A stretch of DNA of 64,000 bases, taken from VRUE01 sp963753585. Lineage in GTDB: Bacteria > Actinomycetota > Thermoleophilia > Solirubrobacterales > 70-9. The notes beneath the pieces were generated by a model. It was not told the origin of the DNA, ran no database searches, and was given only the letters and a program-made list of their open reading frames with translations. A program made the position numbers and the translations under genes. Positions 1 to 8,698 of this stretch are shown here, one piece after another (the stretch's first letter is position 1; every line of letters begins with the position of its first letter). The stretch lies in assembly GCA_963753585.1 (NCBI GenBank), contig CAVWCU010000001.1:558001-622000 (forward strand). The letters are read 5' to 3'.

Positions 1-220
1 CGAGCACGTAGCGCCGCCCACCGCGACGGCCGTTTCGCCCTCTCACCCCTTGCAGCTAGGCCCTCGGAGAGGGGGGGCGGCCATATAGCTGGCCGCAGCG
101 CAGGTTCTTAGCCGTGGCCGGATCGATGGCCACGCCGAATTTGGGCCCGTCCCCGCGGAACGTGACAGCCGCTCGGACGGGCCCAATTCCTTTTAGGACC
201 CGGCCAATGCACAAAGTTGG
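1..220. other. intergenic stretch, no gene seen
   Basis: No reading frame here has a recognisable product. Short frames on both strands look like random high-GC frames. The stretch ends at the probable promoter of threonine synthase. Confidence 0.5.
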
Positions 221-249
221 TTGATCGATTGCGGCGTGTCTGTTATACC
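221..249 (+). promoter_or_regulatory. sigma70-type promoter for threonine synthase
   Basis: TTGATC at 221-226 and TATACC at 244-249 are separated by exactly 17 bp. Transcription starting near 256 would give a leader of about 80 nt before the ATG at 336. I see no convincing riboswitch or T-box fold in that leader. Confidence 0.5.
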
Positions 250-335
250 CCTGGGTCCTATGCGGAGGTGCGATCGGAGCTGTGGTGGTGGCAGCGCCTT
301 GGAGCGCCCAGTACCCTGCTCGGAGGAGATCGTCG

Positions 336-1628
336 ATGCTGAGCCCTGAGGACCGAACCCGCTCCTGCGCGACCGAACTGGTCTGCCGCGATTGCGGCCG
401 CCGCCTGCCGTTGCTCGATACGACGTCCAAGTGCCTTGGCTGCGGTAACGGGCTCGACATCGACTACGACTACGAGTTGGCCAGGGAGCGACTCGGCGAG
501 ATCCCGCCGGCCCAGCGGGAGATCAACATCTGGCGCTTCGAGGAGCTGCTGCCGATCGTCGACGCGAAGGCCCAGGCACGGGTTGGGCGCTACAGCGGCC
601 GCACGCCGCTGATCCACGCCGACCGGCTCGGGGCAGAGCTGGGCCTGAAGAAGCTCTACCTCAAGGACGACAGCACCTCACGCCCCAGCCTCTCCTACAA
701 GGACCGCGTGGTCTCGATGGCGGTCGCGCGCCTGCTCGAGCTGGGCAAGGACGAGATCGGCTGTGTTTCGACCGGCAACGTCGGCACCGCCGTCGCCTCG
801 CTGGCGTCCAAGGCCGGTGTCACCGCCTACGTCTTCTACCCGTCGAACATGGAGCGCGGCAAGGCACGTGCCTGCCGGGCGCTGGGTGCCGCCGTCTGCC
901 AGCTCGACGGCAACTACGACGAAGCCAACCGCGCCTGCCGCGAGCTGGCCCTCTCCAGCGGCATCCAGTTCGCCAACATCACCCTGCGGCCGTTCTACGC
1001 CGAGGGCGCGAAGACGGTCGCCTACGAGGTGGTCGAGCAGCTTGAGTGGGAGGCGCCCGACCACTTCGTCATCCCGGCCGCCGGCGGCACGCTCTCCTCG
1101 CGCGTGCACAAGGGGCTGGTCGAGCTCGAGACCGTGGGTCTGGCGGAGACCTCGGGGGTCAAGATCGACGTGGCCCAGGCCGAGGGCTGCAGCCCGATCG
1201 CAACGGCGATCAGCGACGGCTCCGGTGAGATCGAGCCGCAGACCCCGCACACCGCGGCGCACTCGATTGCGATCGGCGCGCCCGGCGACGGCCCGCTCGT
1301 GGTCGACGCGGTGACGTCGCGGGGTGGCAGCGCCGCGACGGCCAGCGACCAGGAGATCTTCGAGGCGATCGACTTGCTCGGCGCCACCGAGGGCATCCTC
1401 ACCGAGCCTGCGGGCGGCACCACGATCGCCTGCACCGCAAGGCTCGCCAACGAAGGCAAGTTCGATCCCGACGACACCGTCGTCGCGATTGTCAGCGGCA
1501 ACGGCTACAAGACCCTCGACGAGCATCCCGACAAGCCCTGGGCCGAAGGCGTCGCCTGCGACGTCGACGCGATGGGCGAGATGCTCGAAGAGTTCCGCCA
1601 GCATGGCGTCGGCGCCACGCTCGGCTGA
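336..1628 (+). CDS. thrC: threonine synthase
   Basis: PLP-dependent threonine synthase, converting O-phosphohomoserine to threonine in the cytosol. The 430-aa protein opens with a zinc-ribbon-like segment (C17, C20, C33, C36), as in many thrC proteins. The PLP lysine sits in the motif SYKDR at about K122, followed by the STGN phosphate-binding segment and a C-terminal VSGNGYK region. The start at 336 is chosen because GGAGGAG at 322-328 lies 7 nt upstream; an in-frame upstream GTG at 282 has no such site. It is preceded by a recognisable promoter and followed by a separately promoted gene, so it is probably monocistronic. The closest alternative is a threonine-synthase-like paralogue, but length and motifs fit the biosynthetic enzyme. 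Confidence 0.93.
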   Translation: MLSPEDRTRSCATELVCRDCGRRLPLLDTTSKCLGCGNGLDIDYDYELARERLGEIPPAQREINIWRFEELLPIVDAKAQARVGRYSGRTPLIHADRLGAELGLKKLYLKDDSTSRPSLSYKDRVVSMAVARLLELGKDEIGCVSTGNVGTAVASLASKAGVTAYVFYPSNMERGKARACRALGAAVCQLDGNYDEANRACRELALSSGIQFANITLRPFYAEGAKTVAYEVVEQLEWEAPDHFVIPAAGGTLSSRVHKGLVELETVGLAETSGVKIDVAQAEGCSPIATAISDGSGEIEPQTPHTAAHSIAIGAPGDGPLVVDAVTSRGGSAATASDQEIFEAIDLLGATEGILTEPAGGTTIACTARLANEGKFDPDDTVVAIVSGNGYKTLDEHPDKPWAEGVACDVDAMGEMLEEFRQHGVGATLG

Positions 1629-1659
1629 TTGACTCGTCAGTCAACCGCCGGGATATAGT
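1629..1659 (+). promoter_or_regulatory. promoter of ETF-QO gene, leaderless type
   Basis: TTGACT at 1629-1634 overlaps the thrC stop codon and is followed after 19 bp by TATAGT at 1654-1659. The -10 box ends 6 nt before the ATG at 1666, so transcription would start on the start codon itself. No Shine-Dalgarno sequence is present. Confidence 0.5.
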
Positions 1660-1665
1660 TCCGGC

Positions 1666-3406
1666 ATGTTCGAATACGGTGACGGGAAGTTCGTGCCGGC
1701 GGAGTTTCCGCCCCCGGTCGAGCCGCGCGAGGAGTTCGTAAAGCGCTCGCTCGACGGCGAGGACGAGCGGATCGAGATCGGCGTCGTGATCGTCGGCGGC
1801 GGCACCGCCGGGCTTGCCTGTGCCAACCGCCTGCTGCAGCTCCTGGCCGACGATCCGGAGACGATGGAGAAGCTCGGCGAGGTCCCAGTTGCCGTGATCG
1901 AGAAGGCGAAGACCTGCGGTGCCCACAACCTCTCCGGGGCGGTGATGCGGCCCGGGCCGCTGCAGGAGCTCTTCCCGGAGATGAGCCGGGAGCAGTGGCG
2001 CCAGGAGGGCTTTGCCTTCGGTGAGGTGGAGAAGGAGGCGATCTACGTCCTGCCCAGCGCCAAGACGCAAGATCCGCATCCCGCCGCCCCCGCCGCAGCG
2101 CAACCACGGCAACGAGGTGATCTCGGTCTCGGCCCTTTGTCGCTACATGCAGGCCCAGGCCGAGGAGGCCGGCGCCTACCTGCTGACCGAGACCGCGGCC
2201 ACGCAGCTGATCGTCTCGGACGGCGCCGTCGTCGGCGTCCGCTCCGGCGACAAGGGGCGCGGCAAAGACGGCGAGGAGCTGGGCAACTTCGAGCCCGGGA
2301 CCGACATCGCCGCCAAGGCGACCGTCCTCGCCGAGGGCTGCTGGGGCCACCTCACCGACGCCGCGGTGCGCGAGTTCGGCCTCGACGAGGGGCGCGAGCC
2401 GCAGGTCTGGGAGCTGGGCGTCAAAGAGGTCTGGAAGGTGGCCAAGCCGCTGGACCGCGTGATCCACACGCTGGCCGGCTGGCCGCTGAAGATATCCGCG
2501 CGCTACCACCAGATCGGCGGCTCCTGGATCTACCCGATGGTGGACGAGAAGACCGGCGAGGACCTGGTCTCGATCGGCTTCGTCCTCGACCTCGACTACG
2601 CCGACGCGACCAGCTCCGCCCACGACTTCCTGCAGCAGTTCAAGACCCACCCGATGGTGCGCGACATCCTCGAGGGCGGCGAGCGCGTCAGCTGGGGCGC
2701 CAAGGCGATCCCGGCCGGCGGCTACTGGGCGATGCCGAAGCTCTCGATGCCGGGTGCTGCGATCGTCGGCGACGGCGCCGGCATGGTCAACCTGGCGGCG
2801 CTGAAGGGCGTCCACTACGCGATCGTGGCGGGGATGCTCGCGGCTGAGCAGATCCACGCCGCGCTGCAGGCCGGCAGCGACGACTTCTCTGGATACGAGC
2901 AGGCGGTCGAGGACTCGATCATCCGCAAGGACCTCTACGAGCAGCGCAACACCCGCCAGCCCTTCCAGAAGGGCCTGCTCAAAGGCGGCCCCCTGGTCAA
3001 CCTGATGATCGCCACCAAGGGCCGCTTCCCCGGCGGCCGCTGGAAGCTGCACCGCAACGACGCCCAGCCGATGTTCGTCGGCGATACCAAGGACGGCTAC
3101 CCCCAGCCCGACGGCAAGCTCACCTTCGACAAGCTCTCCAGCGTCTTCATCACCGGCAACGCCACCCGCGACGACGCCCCCAACCACATCCGCGTCCAGA
3201 AGCAGGTCCCCCGCGAGATCGCCGAGACCTGGAAGTGGATGTGCCCCGCCGGCGTCTACGAGATCCCCGACGACGCCCCCGAGACCGGCGACGTCGACGT
3301 GATCGTCAACTACACCAACTGCGTCCAGTGCGGCGCGATCACGGCCAAGGGCGGCCGCCTGACGACGCCAGAGGGCGGCGACGGACCTCTGTACCAGAAC
3401 ACCTGA
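1666..3406 (+). pseudogene. electron transfer flavoprotein:quinone oxidoreductase (ETF-QO), apparent 1-nt frameshift
   Basis: ETF-QO moves electrons from reduced ETF (fed by acyl-CoA dehydrogenases) into the membrane quinone pool. The N-terminal part carries an FAD dinucleotide-binding motif (VGGGTAG, about residue 45). The conserved RIPPPPPQRNHGN segment follows in a different frame. The shift lies at about 2064-2070, where AAGACGCAAG has one base too many; removing it restores a protein of about 579 aa, normal for the family. The C-terminal ferredoxin-like motif is also unusual: CPAGVYE and CVQC are present, but the third cysteine of the usual CxxCxxC is isoleucine (CVQCGAI) and about four residues are missing before PEGG. 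An acyl-CoA dehydrogenase that could feed it lies at 61.2-62.4 kb. The frameshift may be a sequencing error, since this is normally a core gene. Confidence 0.85.
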
Positions 3407-3466
3407 GCGACCCCTCCCTATGTGGGAATGTTTTGTCCGCGCGGCCTGGTAGGCTCGGCTGGGCTT

Positions 3467-3685
3467 ATGGCGATTCGCATTGCCCTATGCGCCGTTCCCA
3501 CGGCCATAATCGCAGGGTTGGTGCTCTTGCTTAACCAGCTCGACGCGAGTGCCGGCATCGCCGTCGCGGCCTTCGGCTTGGTCGCGGTCATGAGCGGTGT
3601 CGCCCTTGGCTATTTCGCGGATCGACTCCCCGAGATCCCCCGCGCTCGCCGGGCGCATCGGCTCATCTCGCATCACAGCGACTGA
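3467..3685 (+). CDS. small two-helix membrane protein
   Basis: A 72-aa protein of unknown function. Two hydrophobic segments (about residues 3-20 and 29-48) suggest two membrane helices, followed by a basic, histidine-ending tail. The ATG at 3467 is preferred over one at 3422 because the extra N-terminal residues are not conserved-looking and TAGGCT at 3450-3455 could be its -10 box. No family is recognised. It could be a random frame, though composition and hydrophobic pattern favour a real gene. Confidence 0.45.
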   Translation: MAIRIALCAVPTAIIAGLVLLLNQLDASAGIAVAAFGLVAVMSGVALGYFADRLPEIPRARRAHRLISHHSD

Positions 3686-4124
3686 ACTGGCGTCTCGCTC
3701 AATCTTTGCAATAAGGGGGAGGTGCGCCCACGATGACGATCAACTCGTGCTCTGCCGTAGTGGCCGCCGGCCGATCTGCGTTTCGAGGTCATAGGCGATT
3801 TCGACCAGCGCCTTCGTGTGCGCCATCATCGCTTGGCCGATGCCGTGGATCAGCTCCGACTGCGTTCGTCCAGGGCATGCCGCTCAAGAACTTCACGCCG
3901 AGTTGATTGCCGTTTCGCCGGACTCGTCGAAGGCGGTGGCTGAATAAAACGCGGTGCCTCGCGATGGGACTGACTGTCCCTCAAAGACACATGCCGAGGC
4001 CCACCACACGTTTTCACGGACTGCTCCCCTGGACGAAATACCTTCGTGCGGACGCTTAACGCAACGCGGTGAAAGGCGGGCCCTCACCGACCTTCGGTTG
4101 TTTGCTCCCTCCCACCCCCTCGCA
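3686..4124. other. intergenic stretch with possible coding remnant
   Basis: No intact gene. On the minus strand, 3740-3883 encodes a short protein-like stretch rich in helix-forming residues (SELIHGIGQAMMAHTKALVE, then an acidic and basic tail) that ends in a proper stop codon but has no start. This may be the tail of a decayed gene. The rest shows nothing recognisable. Confidence 0.35.
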
Positions 4125-4130
4125 TAGGGT
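4125..4130 (+). promoter_or_regulatory. -10 box, near-leaderless
   Basis: TAGGGT ends 8 nt before the ATG at 4139. This decides the start in favour of 4139 over the in-frame TTG at 4130, which overlaps the box. Confidence 0.35.
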
Positions 4131-4138
4131 TGAGGAAC

Positions 4139-5583
4139 ATGGAGGCCGGAGAGGGAAGCAAACGAACCGCGGCGTCCGATGCCTGGATGCCCGCCAGGCT
4201 GATTCCGGTCGCAGGAATTCGGGGCCAGGAGGAGCAGGAGATTCGGGGAGCTTCCTCTCTCCTGGCGGTCATGGGCGCGGTGGATGAGTTTGGCCGCAGC
4301 CTACTCAAAGAAATCGGCGCGCCCGCTGGTCGAATCTCGACCTATACCGAGGTTCCGCTCAAGACGGCAGAGGGAAAGACTCTGCGACCCGACGGTGTGA
4401 TCGTCGTGGAGCGAGGGCAGACGAGATGGCGGTGTTTGGTGGAGGTAAAGACCGACAACGCGCTCCTGCGGTCCGAGCAGATCAACGGCTACCTAGACCT
4501 AGCCCGTGAACACGGATTTGATGCCGTCATGACCATCTCCAACCAGATCACCGCTGGGCCGGAGGACGTGCCAGTCGAAGTAGACGGACGCAAGCTTCGT
4601 CGGGTTGCGCTGGTGCACCTTTCCTGGTGGAGGATTCTCACTGAGGCGGTTTTGCAGCATCAGCACCGCGGGGTCAAAGACCCAGACCAGGCTTGGATTC
4701 TCAACGAGTTGATTGCCTACCTGGCTCACGAAAAGTCCGGGGCTGTCGGCTTTGAGGACATGGGGAAACAGTGGGTCACCGTTCGCAATGCCGCTCGCGA
4801 TGGAACGATCCGTGCGACCGACCCCGGAGTCCGGGACGTGGTGGATCGGTGGGAGCAATTCATGGAGTACCTGTGCCTGAGCCTCAGCCAGGAGCTTGGC
4901 GTCCAAGTTCTCCCAACTCAGTCCAAGAGCGGCACGGCCCTGAGTGAAGTGCTGCTGAGGACGCTTTGCGACGAGGGCAGGTTGTCCGGCTCATTTCGCG
5001 TCCCCGCCGCGGTTGGTCCTATCGAAGTTGAAGCCGACCTCAGGGCGCGGCAGACCCGTACCAACGTGAAGATCGGCGCTCCAAAGGATGGGCGGCCGTT
5101 GACGCGAGTAACTGGATCTTGAAGCAGCTGAAGAAGGCGCCAGACGACCTCCGAATCGAAGTCCAGTTCGCCCGAACAAAAGAGACGACGGCTCAGTTGC
5201 TTTCGGAGGCGAGGGAAGACGCAAAGCTCTTGCTCTCGCCGACTGATCCGAAGCGGGAGCCGAGGGCGTTCATCCTGTCTCTCGCCCGGCCACTGGGAAC
5301 AAAGCGGGGCCGCGGCGAGCGCTCGTTCGTCCACGAGACTCAGCGCCAGGTTGTGAGCTTCTACGGTGATTTGGTGGAGAACCTGAAGGACTGGCAGGCG
5401 AAGGCCCCCAAGCTTCCCGAGGCCGAGGCGGGGGACGAATCGGTTAGCGAGGATGATCCGAGGGTGAGCGAATCGCCACCATCGGCGTTCCCGGCCGTTC
5501 GGCCGCCGGAGGGCACGCTGGGGTCGGAGTCGATCGCTCCGAGTTTCAGACCGGAGCCAGGTCCCCTGCCGTACGGCGAGTAG
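4139..5583 (+). pseudogene. PD-(D/E)XK-like protein of the actinobacterial 'stress response protein' type, 1-nt frameshift
   Basis: The N-terminal half contains a nuclease-fold signature: RPDGVI (D), then LVEVKT (ExK), then SEQINGY (Q) about residues 80-125. This is the core of PD-(D/E)XK enzymes. From memory this resembles actinobacterial proteins annotated only as stress response proteins; the function is unknown. The frame ends at a TGA at 5120, but the next frame continues the same protein (SNWILKQLKKAPDDLRIE). The break is at the AA of 5110-5111: one missing A would restore VNWILKQL and a protein of about 481 aa. The C-terminus is acidic and proline-rich, probably disordered. It stands alone next to a tRNA gene. 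Either a genuine recent pseudogene or a homopolymer sequencing error. Confidence 0.6.
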
Positions 5584-5630
5584 GGAGTCCACTTGCGGCG
5601 CAGGCGAACAGTCTCCGCTTGCCGCTGCGA

Positions 5631-5704
5631 TGCCGGAGGAGGGACTCGAACCCCCGACACGCGGATTATGATTCCGCTGCTCTAACCAGCTGAGCTACTC
5701 CGGC
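5631..5704 (-). tRNA. tRNA with anticodon CAU (tRNA-Met, possibly Ile2)
   Basis: The minus strand folds into a complete cloverleaf. The acceptor stem is GCCGGAG/CTCCGGC with discriminator A, and the anticodon stem is GCGGA/TCCGC around a 7-nt loop with CAT. The T arm is GGGGG-TTCGAGT-CCCTC. CCA is not encoded. The G1-C72 pair and the absence of three G-C pairs in the anticodon stem exclude the initiator. Elongator Met is my first guess, but a lysidine-modified Ile2 tRNA cannot be excluded by eye. Confidence 0.9.
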
Positions 5705-5777
5705 GGGGAGTGGATCGTAGCGATGGAGGGGCGGCTCTCGCCAGGGGCGTGTTCCGTGGCGAATTAGGCCTTAGGCT

Positions 5778-5783
5778 TAGCCT
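5778..5783 (+). promoter_or_regulatory. -10 box, leaderless type
   Basis: TAGCCT ends 6 nt before the ATG at 5790; no Shine-Dalgarno sequence is visible. Confidence 0.4.
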
Positions 5784-5789
5784 TGGGAC

Positions 5790-6737
5790 ATGACGCAGGA
5801 GCTGGACAGGGCGGTTAGGACGGTTCTGCGGGATTGCCTGCGGATCGAACCGGGCGAAGAGGTGCTGGTGATCTGCAACCCGGTCACCGAGGACATCGGC
5901 GCCCTGATGAGGATCGAGGCCGAGGGGGATGGGGCGTTCGCCACCCTGGCGGTGATCTCCGAGCTCGACTCCAACGGGGCCGAGCCGCCGACGCCGGTTG
6001 CGGCTGCGATGGTCGCCGCCGAGGTCGTGCTGGCGCCGACGATCCAGTCGCTCTCCCACACCAACGCGCGCCGCGCTGCGACCCAGGCCGGCGTGCGGAT
6101 CGCCACGCTGCCGGGCGTGACCGAGGACATGCTGGCGCGGCTGATGAACGCCGACATGCGCACCCTGCGGCGGCGAGGGGCGGCGATCGCGGCCGCGCTG
6201 CGCAGCGGCGAGGAGGCGCGGATCACCTGCCGGCACGGCAGCGACCTTCGGCTCGGGCTGAAGGACCGGATCCCGATCGCCGACGCCGGCGTGCTCAACG
6301 CTCCGGGCGCGTTCGGCAACCTTCCCTGCGGGGAGGCCTTCGTCGCTCCCACCACCGCCGAGGGGACGCTGGTCGTCGACGGCTCGATCGCCGGCGTGGG
6401 CAAGGTCGAGACCCCGGTCGAGTTGACGGTGCGCGACGGTCACCTCGCCGACGCCACCGGCCCCGAGGGCGCGGCCCTGCTCGAAATGCTGACCCTGCAC
6501 GGCGAGGACGGCACCAACGTCGCCGAGCTGGGCATCGGCACCAACGAAGAGGCCACCCTGACCGGCAACATCCTCGAGGACGAGAAGATCCTCGGCACCG
6601 CGCACGTCGCCTTCGGCGCCTCGGCTGCGATCGGCGGCACCGTCCAGGTCCCCGTCCACCTCGACTGCGTGATCGTCGAGCCGACCGTGGAAGTGGACGG
6701 CAAGGAGATCGTCCGCGGCGGCCAGCTGCTCGTCTGA
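5790..6737 (+). CDS. M29-type aminopeptidase
   Basis: Probable leucyl aminopeptidase of the thermophilic metalloprotease (M29, AmpS/aminopeptidase T) type, 315 aa, cytosolic. Family features are the NLPCGEAFVAP segment (residues about 178-188) with its glutamate ligand, the GTLVVDGSIAGVG turn, and the late ELGIGTNEEA and LGTAHVAFG segments, which carry metal-binding glutamate and histidine. The protein is shorter than classical AmpS (about 400 aa), as in many actinobacterial members. It is followed after 4 nt by glutamate formimidoyltransferase, so the two are probably one operon. Substrate is not predictable. Confidence 0.8.
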   Translation: MTQELDRAVRTVLRDCLRIEPGEEVLVICNPVTEDIGALMRIEAEGDGAFATLAVISELDSNGAEPPTPVAAAMVAAEVVLAPTIQSLSHTNARRAATQAGVRIATLPGVTEDMLARLMNADMRTLRRRGAAIAAALRSGEEARITCRHGSDLRLGLKDRIPIADAGVLNAPGAFGNLPCGEAFVAPTTAEGTLVVDGSIAGVGKVETPVELTVRDGHLADATGPEGAALLEMLTLHGEDGTNVAELGIGTNEEATLTGNILEDEKILGTAHVAFGASAAIGGTVQVPVHLDCVIVEPTVEVDGKEIVRGGQLLV

Positions 6738-6741
6738 CCCG

Positions 6742-7632
6742 GTGACGCCCGCCTTCCTCGCCGTCCCGAACGTCTCCGAGGGGCGGGACTCCGGTCGCAT
6801 CGCCGGCCTGCAAAGTGCCTTTGCGCGGGGGGCTACCCTGCTCGACCTCCACTCCGACGCCGATCACCACCGCACCGTGCTCACCCTGGCGGCGGACCCC
6901 GCGCCGCTTCGCGACGCGCTCCTCTCGGGCGCCGCGCAAGCGATCGAGACCGTCGACATGAACGGCTACGACGGGCTGCACCCAGCGGTCGGGGCGCTCG
7001 ACGTCTGCCCGGTCGTCTGGCTCGACCCCGTCGACCGCGACGCCGCCCGCGCGGAGGCGGTCGAGCTCGCGGCGCAGATCGGCGGCCTCGGCGTTCCGGT
7101 CTTTCTCTACGGCGACCTGGCCCGCCGCCCCGAGCACGCCGAGCGTGCCTACTTCCGCAACGGCGGGCTCGCCGAGCTCTGGCTGCGGATGGAGGGCGGC
7201 GAGCTTCACCCCGATCACGGGCCCGCCTTTCCCCACCGGACAGCGGGCGTGACGCTGGTGACCGCGCGGCCACCTCTGGCAGCCTTCAACGTCGAGCTCG
7301 ACAGCGGTGACCCCGAGCTTGCCGGCTCCGTCGCCGCGGGCCTGCGCGAGTCCGGGGGTGGCCTGCCGGGTGTGCGGGCGCTGGGGCTGGTGCTCTCCAG
7401 CGGTCGCGCCCAGGTCTCGACCAACGTCCACGATCCCTTTGCCGTGCCGCTGGCCGAGGTGGTCGAGCGCGTCCGGGAGCTGGCCGCCCCGCTCGGCGCA
7501 CGCCCAGTCGAAGCCGAGGTCGTCGGGCTGGTCCCGGCGGCGGCCCTCGCCGGCTATCCCTCCGACGTGCCGATTCGCGGCTTCGATCCCGCCGTGCAGA
7601 CGATCGAGGCGCGCCTGCGGTCCGCCGCGTAG
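6742..7632 (+). CDS. ftcD: glutamate formimidoyltransferase
   Basis: Matches the formiminotransferase domain of FTCD: transfer of the formimino group between formiminoglutamate and tetrahydrofolate, as in histidine degradation. Typical segments are VPNVSEGRD at the N-terminus, DLHSDADHHRTV (residues 34-45) and the GLHPAVGALDVCP block near residue 75. The 296-aa length equals the transferase domain alone; the cyclodeaminase half is absent. GTG start 4 nt after the upstream stop. No other histidine-degradation genes are nearby, so it may have a separate one-carbon role. Confidence 0.88.
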   Translation: MTPAFLAVPNVSEGRDSGRIAGLQSAFARGATLLDLHSDADHHRTVLTLAADPAPLRDALLSGAAQAIETVDMNGYDGLHPAVGALDVCPVVWLDPVDRDAARAEAVELAAQIGGLGVPVFLYGDLARRPEHAERAYFRNGGLAELWLRMEGGELHPDHGPAFPHRTAGVTLVTARPPLAAFNVELDSGDPELAGSVAAGLRESGGGLPGVRALGLVLSSGRAQVSTNVHDPFAVPLAEVVERVRELAAPLGARPVEAEVVGLVPAAALAGYPSDVPIRGFDPAVQTIEARLRSAA

Positions 7633-7646
7633 GGCCCCCGAAACGC

Positions 7647-7652
7647 TAGATT
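7647..7652 (+). promoter_or_regulatory. -10 box, leaderless type
   Basis: TAGATT ends 6 nt before the ATG at 7659. Confidence 0.4.
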
Positions 7653-7658
7653 CAGCCC

Positions 7659-8030
7659 ATGGCACAGACCAAGAAGAAGCGCCGCCGCAAGCACCGCGGC
7701 ACCCAGGGAGGCCGTGTCGACGCCAACCGCCGGCCGTCGCGCCCGCGCAACCGCGCCGAGGCAAAAGCCCGCGCCCGCGCCGGTACCAAGAAGAAGGCCG
7801 CACCGCGCGGTGACCAGCCACCGACCTGGCGCAGCGCGATCACTCGCGGGCTGGTGGCGGCCGTCATCTTCACCGTCCTGCTCTTGCTGATCTTCAAACG
7901 CCCGCTCGGCTCCGCGCTCGGCCTCGGCGCCTTCATGCTCGCGTTCTACATCCCCGCGGGCTACTACATGGACATGCTGATGTGGCGACGCCGGGAGCGG
8001 GCGCGGATACGCGCTGCCGAACGACCGTGA
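7659..8030 (+). CDS. basic membrane protein of unknown function
   Basis: 123 aa. The first 55 residues are very rich in lysine and arginine and probably cytosolic or RNA/DNA-contacting. Two hydrophobic helices follow (about residues 64-80 and 86-108), then a short basic tail. I recognise no family. Its stop overlaps the GTG of the next gene (GTGA), so the two are translationally coupled. Confidence 0.65.
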   Translation: MAQTKKKRRRKHRGTQGGRVDANRRPSRPRNRAEAKARARAGTKKKAAPRGDQPPTWRSAITRGLVAAVIFTVLLLLIFKRPLGSALGLGAFMLAFYIPAGYYMDMLMWRRRERARIRAAERP

Positions 8031-8671
8031 ACCTCGACATCCGCCAGCTCACGGTTGGCGCGATTGCCGAGAACTGCTTCATCGTCCGTCGCGAAGGCTC
8101 CGGCAAAGGGTTCGTCGTCGATCCCGGTGAGGAGCCGGACCGGATCCTGGCCGAGATCGACGAACTCGGGGTAAAGATCGAGGCGATCCTGGTCACCCAC
8201 TGCCATTTCGACCACATCGGCGCCGTCGCCCCGGTTGCGAAAATGACCGGTGCCCCCGTCTACTGCCCGAAGCTCGAGGTCCCCGTGCTCGCCGACATCA
8301 TGTCCTTCGTGCCGGTGCCCGGCTTCGGCCCTTACGAGAGTTATGAGGCTGACGTGGCGGTGGAGGGCGGTGAGAGCCTCGAGCTGGCAGGGCTCACCCT
8401 CGACGTCATTTTCACCCCGGGCCACAGCCCCGGCCACGTCACCTACTCGGTGCGCGACCACGACACGATCTTCTCTGGCGACGTGCTCTTCCAGGGCTCG
8501 GTCGGGCGGGTCGACCTGCCGGGGGGAGACGGGCCGACCCTGATGCGGTCGATCCGCACCCTGGTCGAGTCCCTCCCCCCGGAGACCGGTGTGTACCCCG
8601 GGCACATGGGTGTCACGACGCTGGGGGCCGAGCTGGCGACGAACCCCTTTCTCGCCCAGCTCTCAGGGTAG
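8027..8671 (+). CDS. metallo-beta-lactamase fold hydrolase (glyoxalase II-like)
   Basis: 214 aa. The zinc-binding motif THCHFDHIGAV (about residues 57-67) is followed by the second histidine in PGHSPGHV, the bridging aspartate in FSGDVLFQGSVGR, and a final histidine in YPGHMG. This pattern is typical of YcbL/hydroxyacylglutathione-hydrolase-like proteins that cleave thioesters. The GTG at 8027 is chosen because it overlaps the upstream stop (GTGA) and gives the usual N-terminus. It sits directly upstream of hisS, a common bacterial arrangement. The physiological substrate is unknown. Confidence 0.85.
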   Translation: MNLDIRQLTVGAIAENCFIVRREGSGKGFVVDPGEEPDRILAEIDELGVKIEAILVTHCHFDHIGAVAPVAKMTGAPVYCPKLEVPVLADIMSFVPVPGFGPYESYEADVAVEGGESLELAGLTLDVIFTPGHSPGHVTYSVRDHDTIFSGDVLFQGSVGRVDLPGGDGPTLMRSIRTLVESLPPETGVYPGHMGVTTLGAELATNPFLAQLSG

Positions 8672-8683
8672 GGCGCCGGCCGG

Positions 8684-8689
8684 TAAGGT
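8684..8689 (+). promoter_or_regulatory. possible -10 box upstream of hisS
   Basis: TAAGGT ends 9 nt before the GTG start of hisS, slightly further than in the other genes. Confidence 0.3.
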
Positions 8690-8698
8690 CGCGTCACT

